Positions 1-10,857 of a stretch of DNA of 38,795 bases are shown here, one piece after another. This stretch comes from Stenocarpella maydis (lineage: Eukaryota > Ascomycota > Sordariomycetes > Diaporthales > Diaporthaceae). The stretch's first letter is position 1, and every line of letters begins with the position of its first letter. The stretch lies in the NCBI GenBank assembly GCA_002270565.1, contig NQMI01000242.1, positions 1 to 38,795 of the forward strand, in the 5' to 3' direction. The notes below the pieces were generated by a model. The model was not told the origin of the DNA and did no database searches. It worked only from the letters and a program-made list of their open reading frames with translations. The position numbers were made by a program, and so were the translations under genes.

Positions 1-2240
1 AAAGGGCTAGAGTCCACCTATAATGATTAGGAGCTTGATAACCTTCCTGAGGTATAAAGGTATATTATAGAGCATATTAAGAACCTTAATAATATGCTTT
101 TTAATATAGAGCTTGCTAGTAGTATAATTAATGCTGCTAAATCTAAATAATGCAAAAAGCAGGCTGATATTATAGGTTATATATGCAGGACTCTAGGCCG
201 CTCTCCTATAGATAAGAAGATTATTAAGATTAAGGAGTGGGAGACCTATAAAAATGTCAGCTAGTTCTAATTATTTCTTAGCCTAATTAACTTTTACTAG
301 ATCTAAATACCCTTTTACAGAATTATATTACATCCTCTCTTCAACCTACTAAAGAAGGGTACTCCGTTTATTTAAACTAAAAGCTACTAGGAAGCTATAG
401 ATGCCCTTAAGTTAATAATTACTTTAAAACCCTACCTTGTGAATATTGACTATAATAGGGGAGAGATCATCTTTATAGTTGATGCAAGCCTGGACGGCTG
501 GGGTGCCTATTTAATGCAGGTGAAAGATAAGGTTTATTATCCGGTCTGATATAAGAGTAGCTTATAGACTGCTACTAAGAAGCTCTATAATACGATAAAA
601 CGTAAGTATCAGGCTATACTCTATGCAATCAGATAGCTTTAGTTCTATATATATAGAGTTTATTTCATCCTAGAGACTGACTTAAATATTCTTATTTAGC
701 AGCTAAAGGGGTCAGCATTAGATATCCCTAGGGCCTATATTACTTAATAGCTGGCTGTAATCAGGACATACAACTTTACGGTTAGGCATATTAAAGGGGT
801 TAACAATTCAGTTGCTAACTTACTCTTGAAAAAACCTCCAGGTCCTTTAGATAAGGTAGACAGACAAATTAAAGGGGATATTAAGGAATAATATAATGCT
901 TCTCTTAACCCTATAATAGCTCCAATACCTTCTAATTAGATGCTATTACTTAAAGACAGTTATTAGTAGTTAAAGGAATCAAGGGAGATTGCAGATTACC
1001 TCTACTGTAGTATTCTACCTGGTTATTTCTCTGATTAGCAACAGAAGGCTTTCAAGAAGAAAGCTCTTGCATTTTCCCTTAGGAAAGGAGTGCTCTAGCA
1101 GGAACCTGAGAAAGACCTCCCTAAAAGGAGAGTTATAGATAACCCTAATCTAAGAAAAAGAATCATTAGGAATACTCATACTCCCCTTAGTTACAGAAAG
1201 AGAGATACTACCTACTACCAGATTAGAGCGATATACTACTGGAAAGGGATATATATAGATATAGGAAAGGCAATTGCTGGATATTCTAGATATAATAAAT
1301 GGGATACTAGGATCTATAATAATGGGGTAATACCTACCACCCTAAGGCTTCCATTTTTAAAAATTCATATTAATATTTAGCATTTGCCCTCTAATTAGGG
1401 ATATTAATACCTCGTAAAAGGATATTACAACCTTATGGGATGGCCTAAGGTAATGGCTCTTAAGGCTGCCAACTTAAAGAATATCAAGCAATTCTTTATT
1501 AATAAGTTTCTACTCAAATAAGGCTTGCCTATATTAATAGTTATAGATAGGGGACTTAAGAACCTTAGAGACTTTACTAAATACCTTAGATACCTTAGGG
1601 TGCATTAGATTAGAATATCTGCATATAATCCTAGGGCAAATAGTATTGTAGAATATGGCTACTTTAATATTGCATTAGCCTTAGGAAAGATGCTGGATAG
1701 GGGTATAACTAGATGGAAAAAGATCCTTCCTTATATACTCTTTGCTGATAGAATGTCCTTAAGGCGGTTATATAAGAAAAGCCCGTTCTACCTGCTCTAT
1801 AGATTTGACCTAGTATTGCCTATTAAAACGGAGATCCCTATCTAGCAGGTTTAAGCCTGGTCACCCCATATAACCTCTGATTAGGTACTGGAATATTAAC
1901 TGCGCTTATTACTAGACCTAAAATAAGATATCCTGCATGCTTAGGAGTTAGTTGCTAAGTAAAGAAGAAAGGCAGCAGCTAGAGATACTCATTAGGGATT
2001 CCATAAACCCGAGCCTTTTATAAAAGATAACCTTATACTGGTTATAAATAAGCAGAGGAAATCTAATTACTTATTATTCCAGAAGCTAATATATTAATGG
2101 TTTGGGCCTTATATTATTAATGTTATTAAGCCTAATAATGTATATAAGCTGAGGACCCCTGATGAGATCCCTATTAATGGACCTATCCCCTAATGTACCT
2201 AAAGAAATTCATCTATAAGAGGGGAATTTAGGAGCTGAAG
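1..2240 (+). pseudogene. RIP-degraded Ty3/gypsy pol (RT end, RNase H, integrase)
   Basis: One + strand reading frame (codons starting at 1, 4, 7...) can be followed for about 2.2 kb. It resembles the end of a gypsy reverse transcriptase (about 220-420, FLSLINFY-like and PLFNLLKKGTPF segments), then RNase H (DASLDGWGAYLMQ from 481, and VRHIKGVNNSVANLL near 782-826), then an integrase core (GWPKVMALKAA near 1438, VIDRGLKNL near 1540, ISAYNPRANSIVEYGYF near 1618) and a C-terminal segment (FGPYIINVIKP from 2101). Dozens of TAG/TAA codons interrupt it, mostly where Gln or Trp is expected, and no indel is needed. The element is cut by the left edge of the window, so gag and most of RT are not seen. 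It is non-functional. Whether it belongs to the same family as the gag copies at 6681-8781 and 31041-34346 cannot be told, because these share no overlapping domain. Confidence 0.85.
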
Positions 2241-2763
2241 GTGCCTTTTCTTTAGGAGGATAACCCTCCTGAAAGTTAATAAACTGGGAGGAAGCTATTA
2301 AAGGTAGCTGGATATAATATCTTCCCAGATATACTGGATAATATACTCTATCCTACTACCCCTGATTAGGATAATGATAATTGGTACTAAGACTGGTCTC
2401 TTCCTGGCCGGATGGTCCCCTAAATATAGGTATGCTTAAATATAAATAGCTTATATAATTCGGACTTATTAAATTCAGCTAATTAGACTTAAAGGATAAT
2501 ACTATATATAGACATTCCGCTTATTAACCCTAATAACTTTAAGCTAAAGGAATATAAATTCTAGGATAAGATATAAAAAAGTTAAGATATAAAAAAGTTA
2601 AGATAATATTATGTCTCTAATCAGATAAGTATACTTCTCTTGGGACTATATATGAGATAAAAATCATTAGTTCTTAATTTACTACTAAAAGAAGTATTAG
2701 CAACCTGAAAAACTGGATCCACCCTAGCCTTGCCTAACCCTTCTAATCACCTTATGACTATAA
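2241..2763. other. AT-rich region downstream of the pol relic
   Basis: TA-rich DNA without a recognisable domain. It probably holds the end of pol and the 3' untranslated part of the retroelement. A short direct duplication (gatataaaaaagttaa, twice, near 2567-2603) is visible. No LTR matching those at 8781, 34346 or 34974 was found here. Confidence 0.4.
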
Positions 2764-3660
2764 CTAGAGATCCGTGGGCTTGTACTTGAACTTCCTAAGC
2801 ATACATCTAATGATCTCGCCTATAGCATCCGCGCAAGTTTCCTTATATCCTATCTTAGTGGCTGCCTTAGTATACTTACCCAGTGAGAGCTCTAAAGGAG
2901 GTATATTTAGAGGCTTATTAATTAGATTGGGATGTATATTAGTAATATAGTTATAACTACTCTTAGAAATCTTTAGCATTTTAAAATTATAAAGGTAACT
3001 CTTAATATAGTAAATATAATTAGTGTAAGCATTATCTTGAAATCCTTAGAGCGATTAGCACTTAAAGAAAGGGATTATGATGGGGATGATACCTTAAAGA
3101 GTTGTTTGGTTGCAGTTGGCCCTTATCTGCCGCATGCAATAGTTGCATGAGTTTGCATTATGATGACTAAAGAAGGCGATAAGGAGAGCCGGGCCCTAAT
3201 GAAGGTTATTCCCCTAGTATAGTTAAGATATATACTTCTTATAAGGGCCATTATTTGTATGCTTAATAAAAACGTTGTTCGGACCTCCTTTAATTAGAGT
3301 ACTAAGGCGAGACTGCAGGTACTTGTGAGCCTTTAGGGCTTTTAGGAAGGGAAAGAATAGTTTGAGTAGCTTAGATTTGCGTATTAAGGAGAGGGTTTAT
3401 AGGATGTAAAGACCCTTGCCTCTGCCCTTAAGGTTGTATATCTTGATATTTGTTGCAAAGGCCTTGTGAAGCGGTAATTTATAGACCTGGTTTCATGAAA
3501 GGATTGCATTCGGCTGAAAATAAGTATAGATGCCCTCTTTATGGATAGGAGGAGGATTATATGTTTTGAAGACCCTGACAATAGGAGGCAATTGCTCCTT
3601 ACCCTTTTCCTTCTCTTCTTGGCTTGGTTAAAGAGGAGAAGATATAGCGATAGTAAAGCT
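2764..3660 (-). pseudogene. Degenerate minus-strand coding region, family unknown
   Basis: Minus-strand frames from about 3660 down to 2764 give protein-like stretches broken by TAA/TAG. Open remnants are 65 aa (3384-3581) and 71 aa (2764-2979, KISKSSYNYITNIHPNLI). Near 3110-3180 there is a Cys-containing stretch (SCNYCMRQIRANC) that could be the remains of a zinc-binding motif. It is transcribed away from the Ulp1-like relic at 4125 and shares a ~460-bp spacer with it. I do not recognise the family. It may be the second gene of the same mobile element, or an unrelated captured gene. The frame choice is uncertain because stops are dense. Confidence 0.35.
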
Positions 3661-4124
3661 CGTTTAATTATAGAGGCTTAATAGTTTAATAATGAGATTA
3701 ATGATTAATAGTTGATAATGCTATTAGGGGGAAGTTAAAGAAAAGGATTAGTAGGGGAAAAGCAACTTTAAATATAAAAAGTTAGAGAGGGGAGCTCTTA
3801 TTAGAAGCATTTAAAGTAGTAAAGGTTGCTACCTGGCAGAAAAGGGAAGGAAATTAAGTGATTTACTAGCTTAAGTAATTCACCTATCTTGAGGCTCCCC
3901 TTCTAATAAAAGCCTACCTTTCTGCTACAACCTCTAACCCAACTACTTCTTCTATAACTACTATACCTTAGCTGATCTCTAATTAGCGTAGCATAACTTG
4001 CATCATTAAGATTCAAAAGCTGCTATAACTATCAACCTCTACCCTCAAAACTTGTTACCTCCCCTCTATTACCTAATTTCTCCTTGCCTTAGCACCCTTT
4101 TCCCTGGTCTAACTGATTAGAAAG
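3661..4124. promoter_or_regulatory. Spacer between two divergent degenerate genes
   Basis: About 460 bp between the 5' ends of the minus-strand relic (2764-3660) and the plus-strand relic (4125-6190). It contains an imperfect hairpin around 3857-3890 (aagtgatttactagcttaagtaattcacc), with AGGGGAGCTCTTATTAGAAG to its left and a roughly complementary GGCTCCCCTTCTAATAAAAGC to its right. This symmetry is compatible with a bidirectional promoter. That role is inferred. Confidence 0.3.
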
Positions 4125-6190
4125 ATGTCTTCCTTAAGCCAGCAAATAATAAAGAAAGGTAAGGGAAAGAAGAAGGGATCCCTATTAATCCAGTTTATAG
4201 CTATTAATAGTCTAAAAGGCTAAGTTAGCCCTATAAATGATCCCAATACCCTTATGCCTACTATTGAGTACCCAGACCCTTCTGATTAGGTTAGCCTTAA
4301 AGTATGACTTTTAGCGTTGCCCTTTATTATAAATTTTGATGATATCAACCCTATATAGTAGCTGAGATTTCCCAACCTATATAATATCTGTAATTAAGGA
4401 AACTAGGATTATAGAGCTAGTGTAAACCTAATAAAAGACCCGTTTGAAACTAGAATCCTTAATAACGGGTTAGCACTCTCTCAAGCTTTTGATATATCAG
4501 ACCTTTTGGTGCAACTGCTGTTCTTTTAGAACTAAAAATAGGGGCATAGTAATTATATGCAGCAGGTGGTGGATATATATTTCGAGGGCATTAATCCCTA
4601 TCCTTAGTTTAGAGACTCCCCTGGGTAGAAGAACCTATTTGGCACTTACTATAGCGACTTCCTTATGACTCTTTATGATATAGAAGGTCTCCTGGCTCAA
4701 GAGGCATGCCTATATACTGATTATGTTCTGGGGCTTATTAATTAGCAGCTAATTGATTTTAGCAACCTGGTCTTTATAGTGCCTATAACCTATAATATTA
4801 ATAGAGAACCCCCTAGATCGTGGAGATACTACTTACTAAAGGACAGCTAGAGGTTCATTATCTAAGTTATGTATACCCCAGGCTATTGGGTATTAAGTAT
4901 CTTCAATAGGGATACTAAATAACTTGGTATAATTAATACTTATCTTGATTAGAGAACTTGTGATAGGATATACCCTCATATAAGGGACTGCATTATATAC
5001 TTCCTTACCCTTGGGCTACCTGAAGGATTCTTAAAACAGGTATGCATGGTGATCTAAGTGAAGGTTATGTTGCAGCTGGGATTAACTGCCTGTGGACTCC
5101 TTATAGCCACTTATATTGCCTTTTTCTTCTAGGAGAATTATGGAAAGAATGGCTAGGAGTTTGGAGACTGGATTAAGACTAGGCTGCTTAAATCTGCCCC
5201 TCCTAGCTTGCCTATTAAGAAAGCCTTAGCTCTTATTTGGGGTTTTACTATCTGATTGGAAATTAATGAATCCAGGTATCTAATTAAAGGCGTCTAGAAT
5301 ACTCTAGTTATTAGCTATAATAAGTATAAGAGGCTTATAGCAGGAAAGAATGTTATATACTCTCAAGCTAATATCTTAGGGATAAATAAAGGGGAGACTA
5401 AGTATTGTGCTATACCTAATATAGGATTAGAATCGGGATAAAATCTGCTAGGCTTCCTTATAGCGAGATTTAATAAGGCTAATCTTTTAAGGCCTACTAA
5501 TGTCCGGACTTCTAGGTTAAGTAAAACTCCTATTGCCCCTAATAGCTTAAAGAACCAGCTATTTATCCTAACATTTAAGACACCTGGTGCGGCTGTAAAG
5601 GATCTGATTATGATATCTAGGCTTGGACTTTATAAGGACCTGTTTAAGATACTTAAGCTTCTGCCTTAGGTAGATGGGGTATGGACATATGGAGAAGATG
5701 GTCTTGAAATACTAAGTGAAGTAAGAATTACTTTATGGATGCCTAATTGGAGCAGGGCCGGAATGCTGCAGGGTAACCCTATTAAACTTCTCTTATAGCA
5801 GATATTGAAGGTAAGCATTAGGAATATATTCCTAGGAGGAAATATAAATATAGGTGGGATAACCCTTAAGCGATTGGGTATTTTAAGGTCTTTATTATTA
5901 TCTCTATCCTCTATTCCGGCTATACCGCCACTATATTGCCTATCGCCTGCTATAATGAGAATTATAATGATTCAGGAGTATAACTAGAATGCAAGCAAGT
6001 GGGTGGGGACTAAGGAAGCGAATTGCTAGATTCCCATACTGGTGATTAGTAATAGCCATTAATCCTGGGCTTATAAAAAGGCAGCTAAGCAAGAGGAGAA
6101 GGATTGCAAACTGAGCGTGCTATAGCAGAATGAGAGTAGGGATAAGCGGGCTAGGAATCAAGAGCTATAAAGGGTCTAATAGAGCTGAAT
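4125..6190 (+). pseudogene. RIP-inactivated ~690-codon gene with possible Ulp1/C48-like protease segment
   Basis: From the ATG at 4125 (MSSLSQQIIKKGKGKKKGS) a single frame runs to about 6190 with no indel; the terminal open piece at 5805-5987 is in the same frame. The interruptions are TAG/TAA, with a rare TGA. In the middle, GYWVLSIFNRD (near 4880-4915) resembles the His-Trp strand of Ulp1/C48 cysteine peptidases, with Tyr where the catalytic His would be (CAT/CAC to TAT/TAC fits RIP). IINTYLD follows, and LQLGLTACGLLIATYIAFF (near 5070-5130) resembles the Gln/Cys-Gly motif holding the catalytic Cys. A Lys-rich C-terminal tail follows (about 6075-6170). The family call is by motif only. Ulp1-like proteins are known as passengers in some transposons, for example plant MULEs, so this may be a mobile-element gene. 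Confidence 0.45.
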
Positions 6191-6680
6191 TTGGGTGGCT
6201 TATTTAATTAAAGGAGGAAAGTAATTTTAGTTATTTTAGGCGGATTATTGCTTATTCTTTATAATAGTCTGGAGAGGGGTGTATTCCGGGGTCTAGGGGA
6301 ACTAGCATATTTCAGAATCCAGAGGAAAACTAGCCTTAGCATCCCCCTTACTCCCTCCAAGGCTATAAGAAGGGGGCTTCCTGCATTGCTTTTAAGAAAT
6401 TTCTAGTCCTAGAGAATTAATCTTTTTATACCCTATAAATTTATATCTATTAGATATATACGTGTGTACTATAAAACTATTTCTTATGCTCTCTTTTTCT
6501 GCCTCTCCTTTTTGATACCCTCTATTCCCCTTATAACTCTCCTATTGCGTCAGGGGCTCCTCTTCTTGCCTTCCACGCTCCTCTTGGGGTGGTTGCTTGA
6601 TTAGGGCTCTGGCAGAACGTGTGCCTTTTTGTGTATGTGGAGGTTTTGTCCTTTCGCTCTCCCCTCTGGGCCCGTTTTCA
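6191..6680. other. Unassigned AT-rich stretch with a less mutated 6520-6680 part
   Basis: No domain recognised. The right part (about 6540-6680) has more C and G, and more CpG, than its surroundings. Similarity between gypsy copies A and B stops abruptly at about 6681 (matching about 32263 in copy B), so this stretch is not part of the shared repeat. Confidence 0.4.
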
Positions 6681-8781
6681 GTAGTCTTACGGTTCCTTCC
6701 ACTGAGTTTATAGCGCAAGTATAGCCTGAGGAATAGGTTTTTCTCCCACCCTGGGGTTAATCTGCGGGAGTTCCTCCCTATTTCCTACCGCTAGGGTTCT
6801 TCCTTGCTTTCTTAAGGCGTTCTTAGGAAACTATCTGGTAGCTTCCTTATTACTATAGTGGGTAGTACAGCTGTTATTAAAGCAGGCTATCTAATTAAGC
6901 GATGCATATGCCACCCTAGGCTTCTGGGGGTTCTTTATTGGTAGTATAGGCTGCTATTATGCCTTATCTTTCTGATATTTCCTATACTAGGACTTAGTAT
7001 ATTATAAAAAGTATAGACTATTGTAAAGGTCTTCTTTATTAGAGTTATAGAAGTTACATCCTTTATTTAAGTCTTAATCTAGGTATATCTAATATTAGTT
7101 ATATATATTTATTCTATAAATGTAGTACTTGTTTATAAGCTCCTATTATGGCTTGGACCTAAGTGGTTCTTGTGTGCTATGGGTAGCTATATTAGCTTAA
7201 CGGGTAGCTTCATTAGCTTGTTGGGTTCCTTTGGGTACTAACTTTTAGTCCTTATTTTTCTTTAGAGCCCTGTATTCTAAAGTAAAGTATCTTATCTTAT
7301 TATAGTTATAGCATTTAATGTTTTTCTTATCCTTATATTAGGTAATATCTAGCTCTATAGGGCCTGCATGCTATCCCTACTGGGTGCTTGACTTCTAATA
7401 CTTCTTTCCTATATTTAGTTTATGCTTATGGAATGGGGGTTGCTTAGAAGTTTATCCTTTTTTTCCCAAGCGTCATTTGTAGAGTCTATTATTAATCTAG
7501 ATGGCTATTTCTATATAGTATAGAAAATCATTAGGTTAGTTTATAACTTTACTGAGTTTATCCTTTACTTTATCCTTTAATCCGTAGTAGAATATGAATT
7601 TCTTTATGTTATTAGTATAGTTGATTTTGGTATAGATTCGCTAGAATTCTGCTGCATAGTTGATTGCTAAACTGCACTACTTATAATTCGCTAGGTCCCT
7701 TTCTGCCTGTTGTTCCTCATTTGGGTCCTAAAACAGGGACCTAAGGGCATCTTTATAGCCTTTATAGCTACTGAAAATCCATTATATTTTAAGCTTGCAG
7801 GCTTTAAATGATTCCGCATTAATAAAGTTAGTTAGGTAGGGTTTAAACTAAGCTAAGGCTTATCCTTTAAGGAAGGAGAATATATGCATAACCCTTTTTC
7901 CACTAGGCTGCATATCTAGCCTATAGAAGTACTAGTAGGCCCTAACCTGCATTAGGTGTATTTGGAGTTATCCAGTAGTTCCATTATAGGGGGCTAGAGT
8001 ATTAAGCTTAATATATTCCTTTATTTGGATTAGGGTATTAATGATATTAGCTTCTACTTAAAGAGTAGTAATTTCCTATTAAAGTTATTTAACTTCTATA
8101 TTATGTTAAGCTTATCCTTCTATAAGGAGGTGCAGCTATCCAACCTTATTAACTAGCTCCTGGACATAGGGGTCTATAGTCTCATTATTAGTAAGTTTAT
8201 CTAGCTTATAGAGAAGGTTGCAGGTAGGGGTGGTTATTCTGGAGTCTGATATTATAAAGGGTTCCATATGTAATATTGCTTAAAGTCTGTATAGCAATAC
8301 ATAAATAAGAATCATTAAAATATAATAATTAGAGGGTTTCTAAGTATATTAAACTTAAAAGATTAAGGGTTTATATTTAGAATATATTATTAGGTGGTTA
8401 TTAAGTAATATTGTTAACTAATAATGATTACTAGCTGTAAGGCTATCTAATACTGGGGTTAAATACTTAGATTAATAACTAAAGAGTCTATTCTATAAAA
8501 ACTATTTACTATGGTAATAATTATATCTGTATATATATTCTGACTCTTTAGTGGCTTGCAGGCTTGCATGCTGAGCTATTGAGCTATTGCATGAGGCTTG
8601 ATACTTTATCCTTTGAGCGGGCTTATATGGCTTGCAACCAAGCGTTGCAAGCCAGACCCTAACCCTGATAAGGTAGCGTTACTAATTGGATTAGGCGGGA
8701 CGACCTTTTCGGGAGCCATTTCCCGTCCTGCGGGGTTGTCTTCTGCGATAGTCAGCCGCCCATGCGTGTTGGCTTATAACA
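6681..8781 (-). mobile_element. Gypsy retrotransposon fragment, copy A: 5' LTR plus gag, RIP-degraded
   Basis: Read on the minus strand the element starts TGTTATAAGCC at 8781, followed by about 514 bp of LTR/leader and a gag start codon at 8267 (MEPFIISDSRITTPTCNLL). Gag runs leftward with many stops and contains a decayed zinc knuckle around 7262-7312 whose second Cys codon reads Tyr. The whole 2.1 kb aligns with 32263-34346 in the same orientation, and the differences I compared are almost all C/T or G/A transitions. Similarity ends at 6681, so protease and pol are missing here. No second LTR was found. Confidence 0.75.
8268..8781 (-). repeat. 5' LTR and leader of gypsy copy A
   Basis: Bounded by TG at 8781 and the gag ATG at 8267, related to 33848-34346 and (inverted) to 34974-35470. 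The inner LTR edge is not resolved, since no 3' LTR is available for comparison. It contains a ccctaaccctgataagg segment at about 8657-8673 that is telomere-like. Confidence 0.6.
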
Positions 8782-9521
8782 GTTAGTTAGTAATTAATTT
8801 AGCGTATAGGTATTCCTCTAGGGTTATTAAGCTCAATGTTATAACGATCTTTATATTATATTATATAAATTAGTTAGTTTTAGTATTAATAGGCTATACT
8901 AGATAATATAGCCTAGTATTTTATAATTATATAATAATATATACCTTATTATTTATTATTATATAATTATTAGCTTTTATTATTATAGATGCCTCATTAA
9001 GTATAAGAAAGAATTATTTATAAGATATAGTATAAATATATAATTTCTAATTCTTTTAAGATTACTAATTTAGTTAGCTTAGTTAAGTTATCTTTTTATA
9101 AAGCTTATCTCTTTACTCTTATTAATCTATAAATTGCTAAGTAATCTACTAATTAATATTGAATAGCCTTTGCTATATAGTGATAGTACATATGTGTGTG
9201 GGGTTCTGTTTGATGTATCTGTAATTAGTTTCTTTTTGTCTAACTATCTGGAGGAAGCGGGGGCGTTTTATATAAACAGGAAAAGTAGCCTCTTCCCCTG
9301 CCAAGCCCCTTGGCTTAGTTAGGCAGCCTAGCCCAATAGGATTGCGTGTGATCCAATAGGGCAATATTCCAATATCTAACTATATACTTGTCAATTTAGT
9401 TAACTAGCTACCTACTTGCTAACTTACCTAACTACCCTCTTGCTCATTATCTAGAGGGAGAGGGCCGATCTTATATAGATGATTCTAAGGCAGCAGAGGC
9501 AGTAAAGCGGATAAGCTTATA
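8782..9521. other. AT-rich gene-free stretch
   Basis: Extremely TA-rich DNA to about 9170, followed by a patch of more normal composition (about 9230-9370 and 9430-9510) that may be the end of another mobile element. A 63-aa minus-strand frame at 9173-9364 has no recognisable motif and is probably chance. Confidence 0.4.
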
Positions 9522-10349
9522 ACGTCCCTAGCTAACTTTCAGCCCCCCCTGAATCAGCCCCCCACTTCTCATGCTAAACACCCCCTTTTAACTATCTATT
9601 ATTAATTCTATAAAAATATTAAAAATCCATAGTTTTTAAATATTTATATATATAAGGATAATATTTAAATATACTATACTTCCCTAGTCTAATACTAAAT
9701 ATATATTTTAAAACTAGTTTCTAAATATATTTATATTAAATTATTAAAGATTAATAAGACTATATAAAGAGTTCTTGAAAATAGTATTTTTAAATTCTTT
9801 CAATTATATACAAAGACTATAAGATATTAATATAATAAAATATACAAATGAATAATAAATATTAATAATAAAAGTTTTTATAAATATAAAACTTAAATTT
9901 TATATTTGTTTTAAGAAAAGTTTCTATAAGAAAAACTAATATTACGTTTTTATTAATAAAACAATATGTTTATAATAAAAAGATTTAAAATATTGAATAT
10001 TATATAGATTGAATAGTATTATGTTGAAGAAATAAAAATTCTAGCTAAGTTCTGTAACATAATATTAAGGAAAATAAGTTATAGCTAATACGTTAGTGCT
10101 TCTATTTATTTTCTTGAGAATCCTTAATAATCTAAATATATAAAATTTCAAAGTTATTTTAAGAATAATAATATTATATATTTATTTTTAAAAATTATTC
10201 TCTTATAATTACTTTAAAATGCTATTCCTTAAGACTAGTGTTAGGATTATAAGGTTTTATTTGAATTTAATATTACTGTTTGAAATGTGTGAGTTTGTGT
10301 GGGAAAGGGGGGCCAAATCAGGGGGGGGCCGAAAGTAGGCCAGGGACGT
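9522..10349. mobile_element. TA-flanked 828-bp MITE (Tc1/mariner/Fot1-type termini)
   Basis: The left end ACGTCCCTAGCTAACTTTCA continues into a C7 run and GAATCAGCCCCCC. The right end, reverse-complemented, is ACGTCCCTGGCCTACTTTCG, then C8 and TGATTTGGCCCCCC. This is a terminal inverted repeat of about 43 bp whose mismatches are mainly transitions. Both ends are directly flanked by TA (9520-9521 and 10350-10351), the target duplication of Tc1/mariner-superfamily elements. The interior is AT-rich with no transposase frame, so it is a non-autonomous element, probably RIP-mutated. The superfamily is inferred from TA target and TIR only. Confidence 0.75.
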
Positions 10350-10857
10350 TAGTTAAATAGATATACTAATATTACCTTAACTTAGGGCTGGTAATATATA
10401 TATAACCCTTTTAAAAAGGGCTTAAAGTAATAATATAACTTCTAATTATTTAAGCAATATATAAAAAATAGAGTTAGCGATAGCTTTGATTGCACTGGCG
10501 GCCCTGTTGTTAATAGCATTCTAGTGCAAATTGTGCAAATTAGAGGCAGCAGACAGACTAGTCGACAACCGGCCAGGGGGGGCCAAGTTTCGTTTGTCAG
10601 ATACAGCGCAATCGGCATCACTCATTTAATTTTGTCAAGTCCCATGACCCGCGATGTTTCTCCGCACTTTTAACTATGCTCAGCAGGAAGAAATGATATT
10701 CAGGTTTCCCAGAAAGGGACCCTTCCGTCTTAAAGGTTCGCGGAGAAAAACAATAATAATCGCACTGCATATTGCTGTCTTTTGATGCTAGATGCCTGAC
10801 CCAGAGAGACTTTGAAATCAACGACATCACAGAAAATCACACTGACGAGTTGCAACC
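10350..10857. other. Transition from RIP-rich DNA to gene island
   Basis: AT-rich until about 10480, then normal composition. Contains ggccagggggggccaag at 10572-10588, which resembles the G-run ends of the MITE just upstream and could be a broken end of a related element. No gene recognised; this should include the 3' untranslated region of the dehydrogenase gene. Confidence 0.4.
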
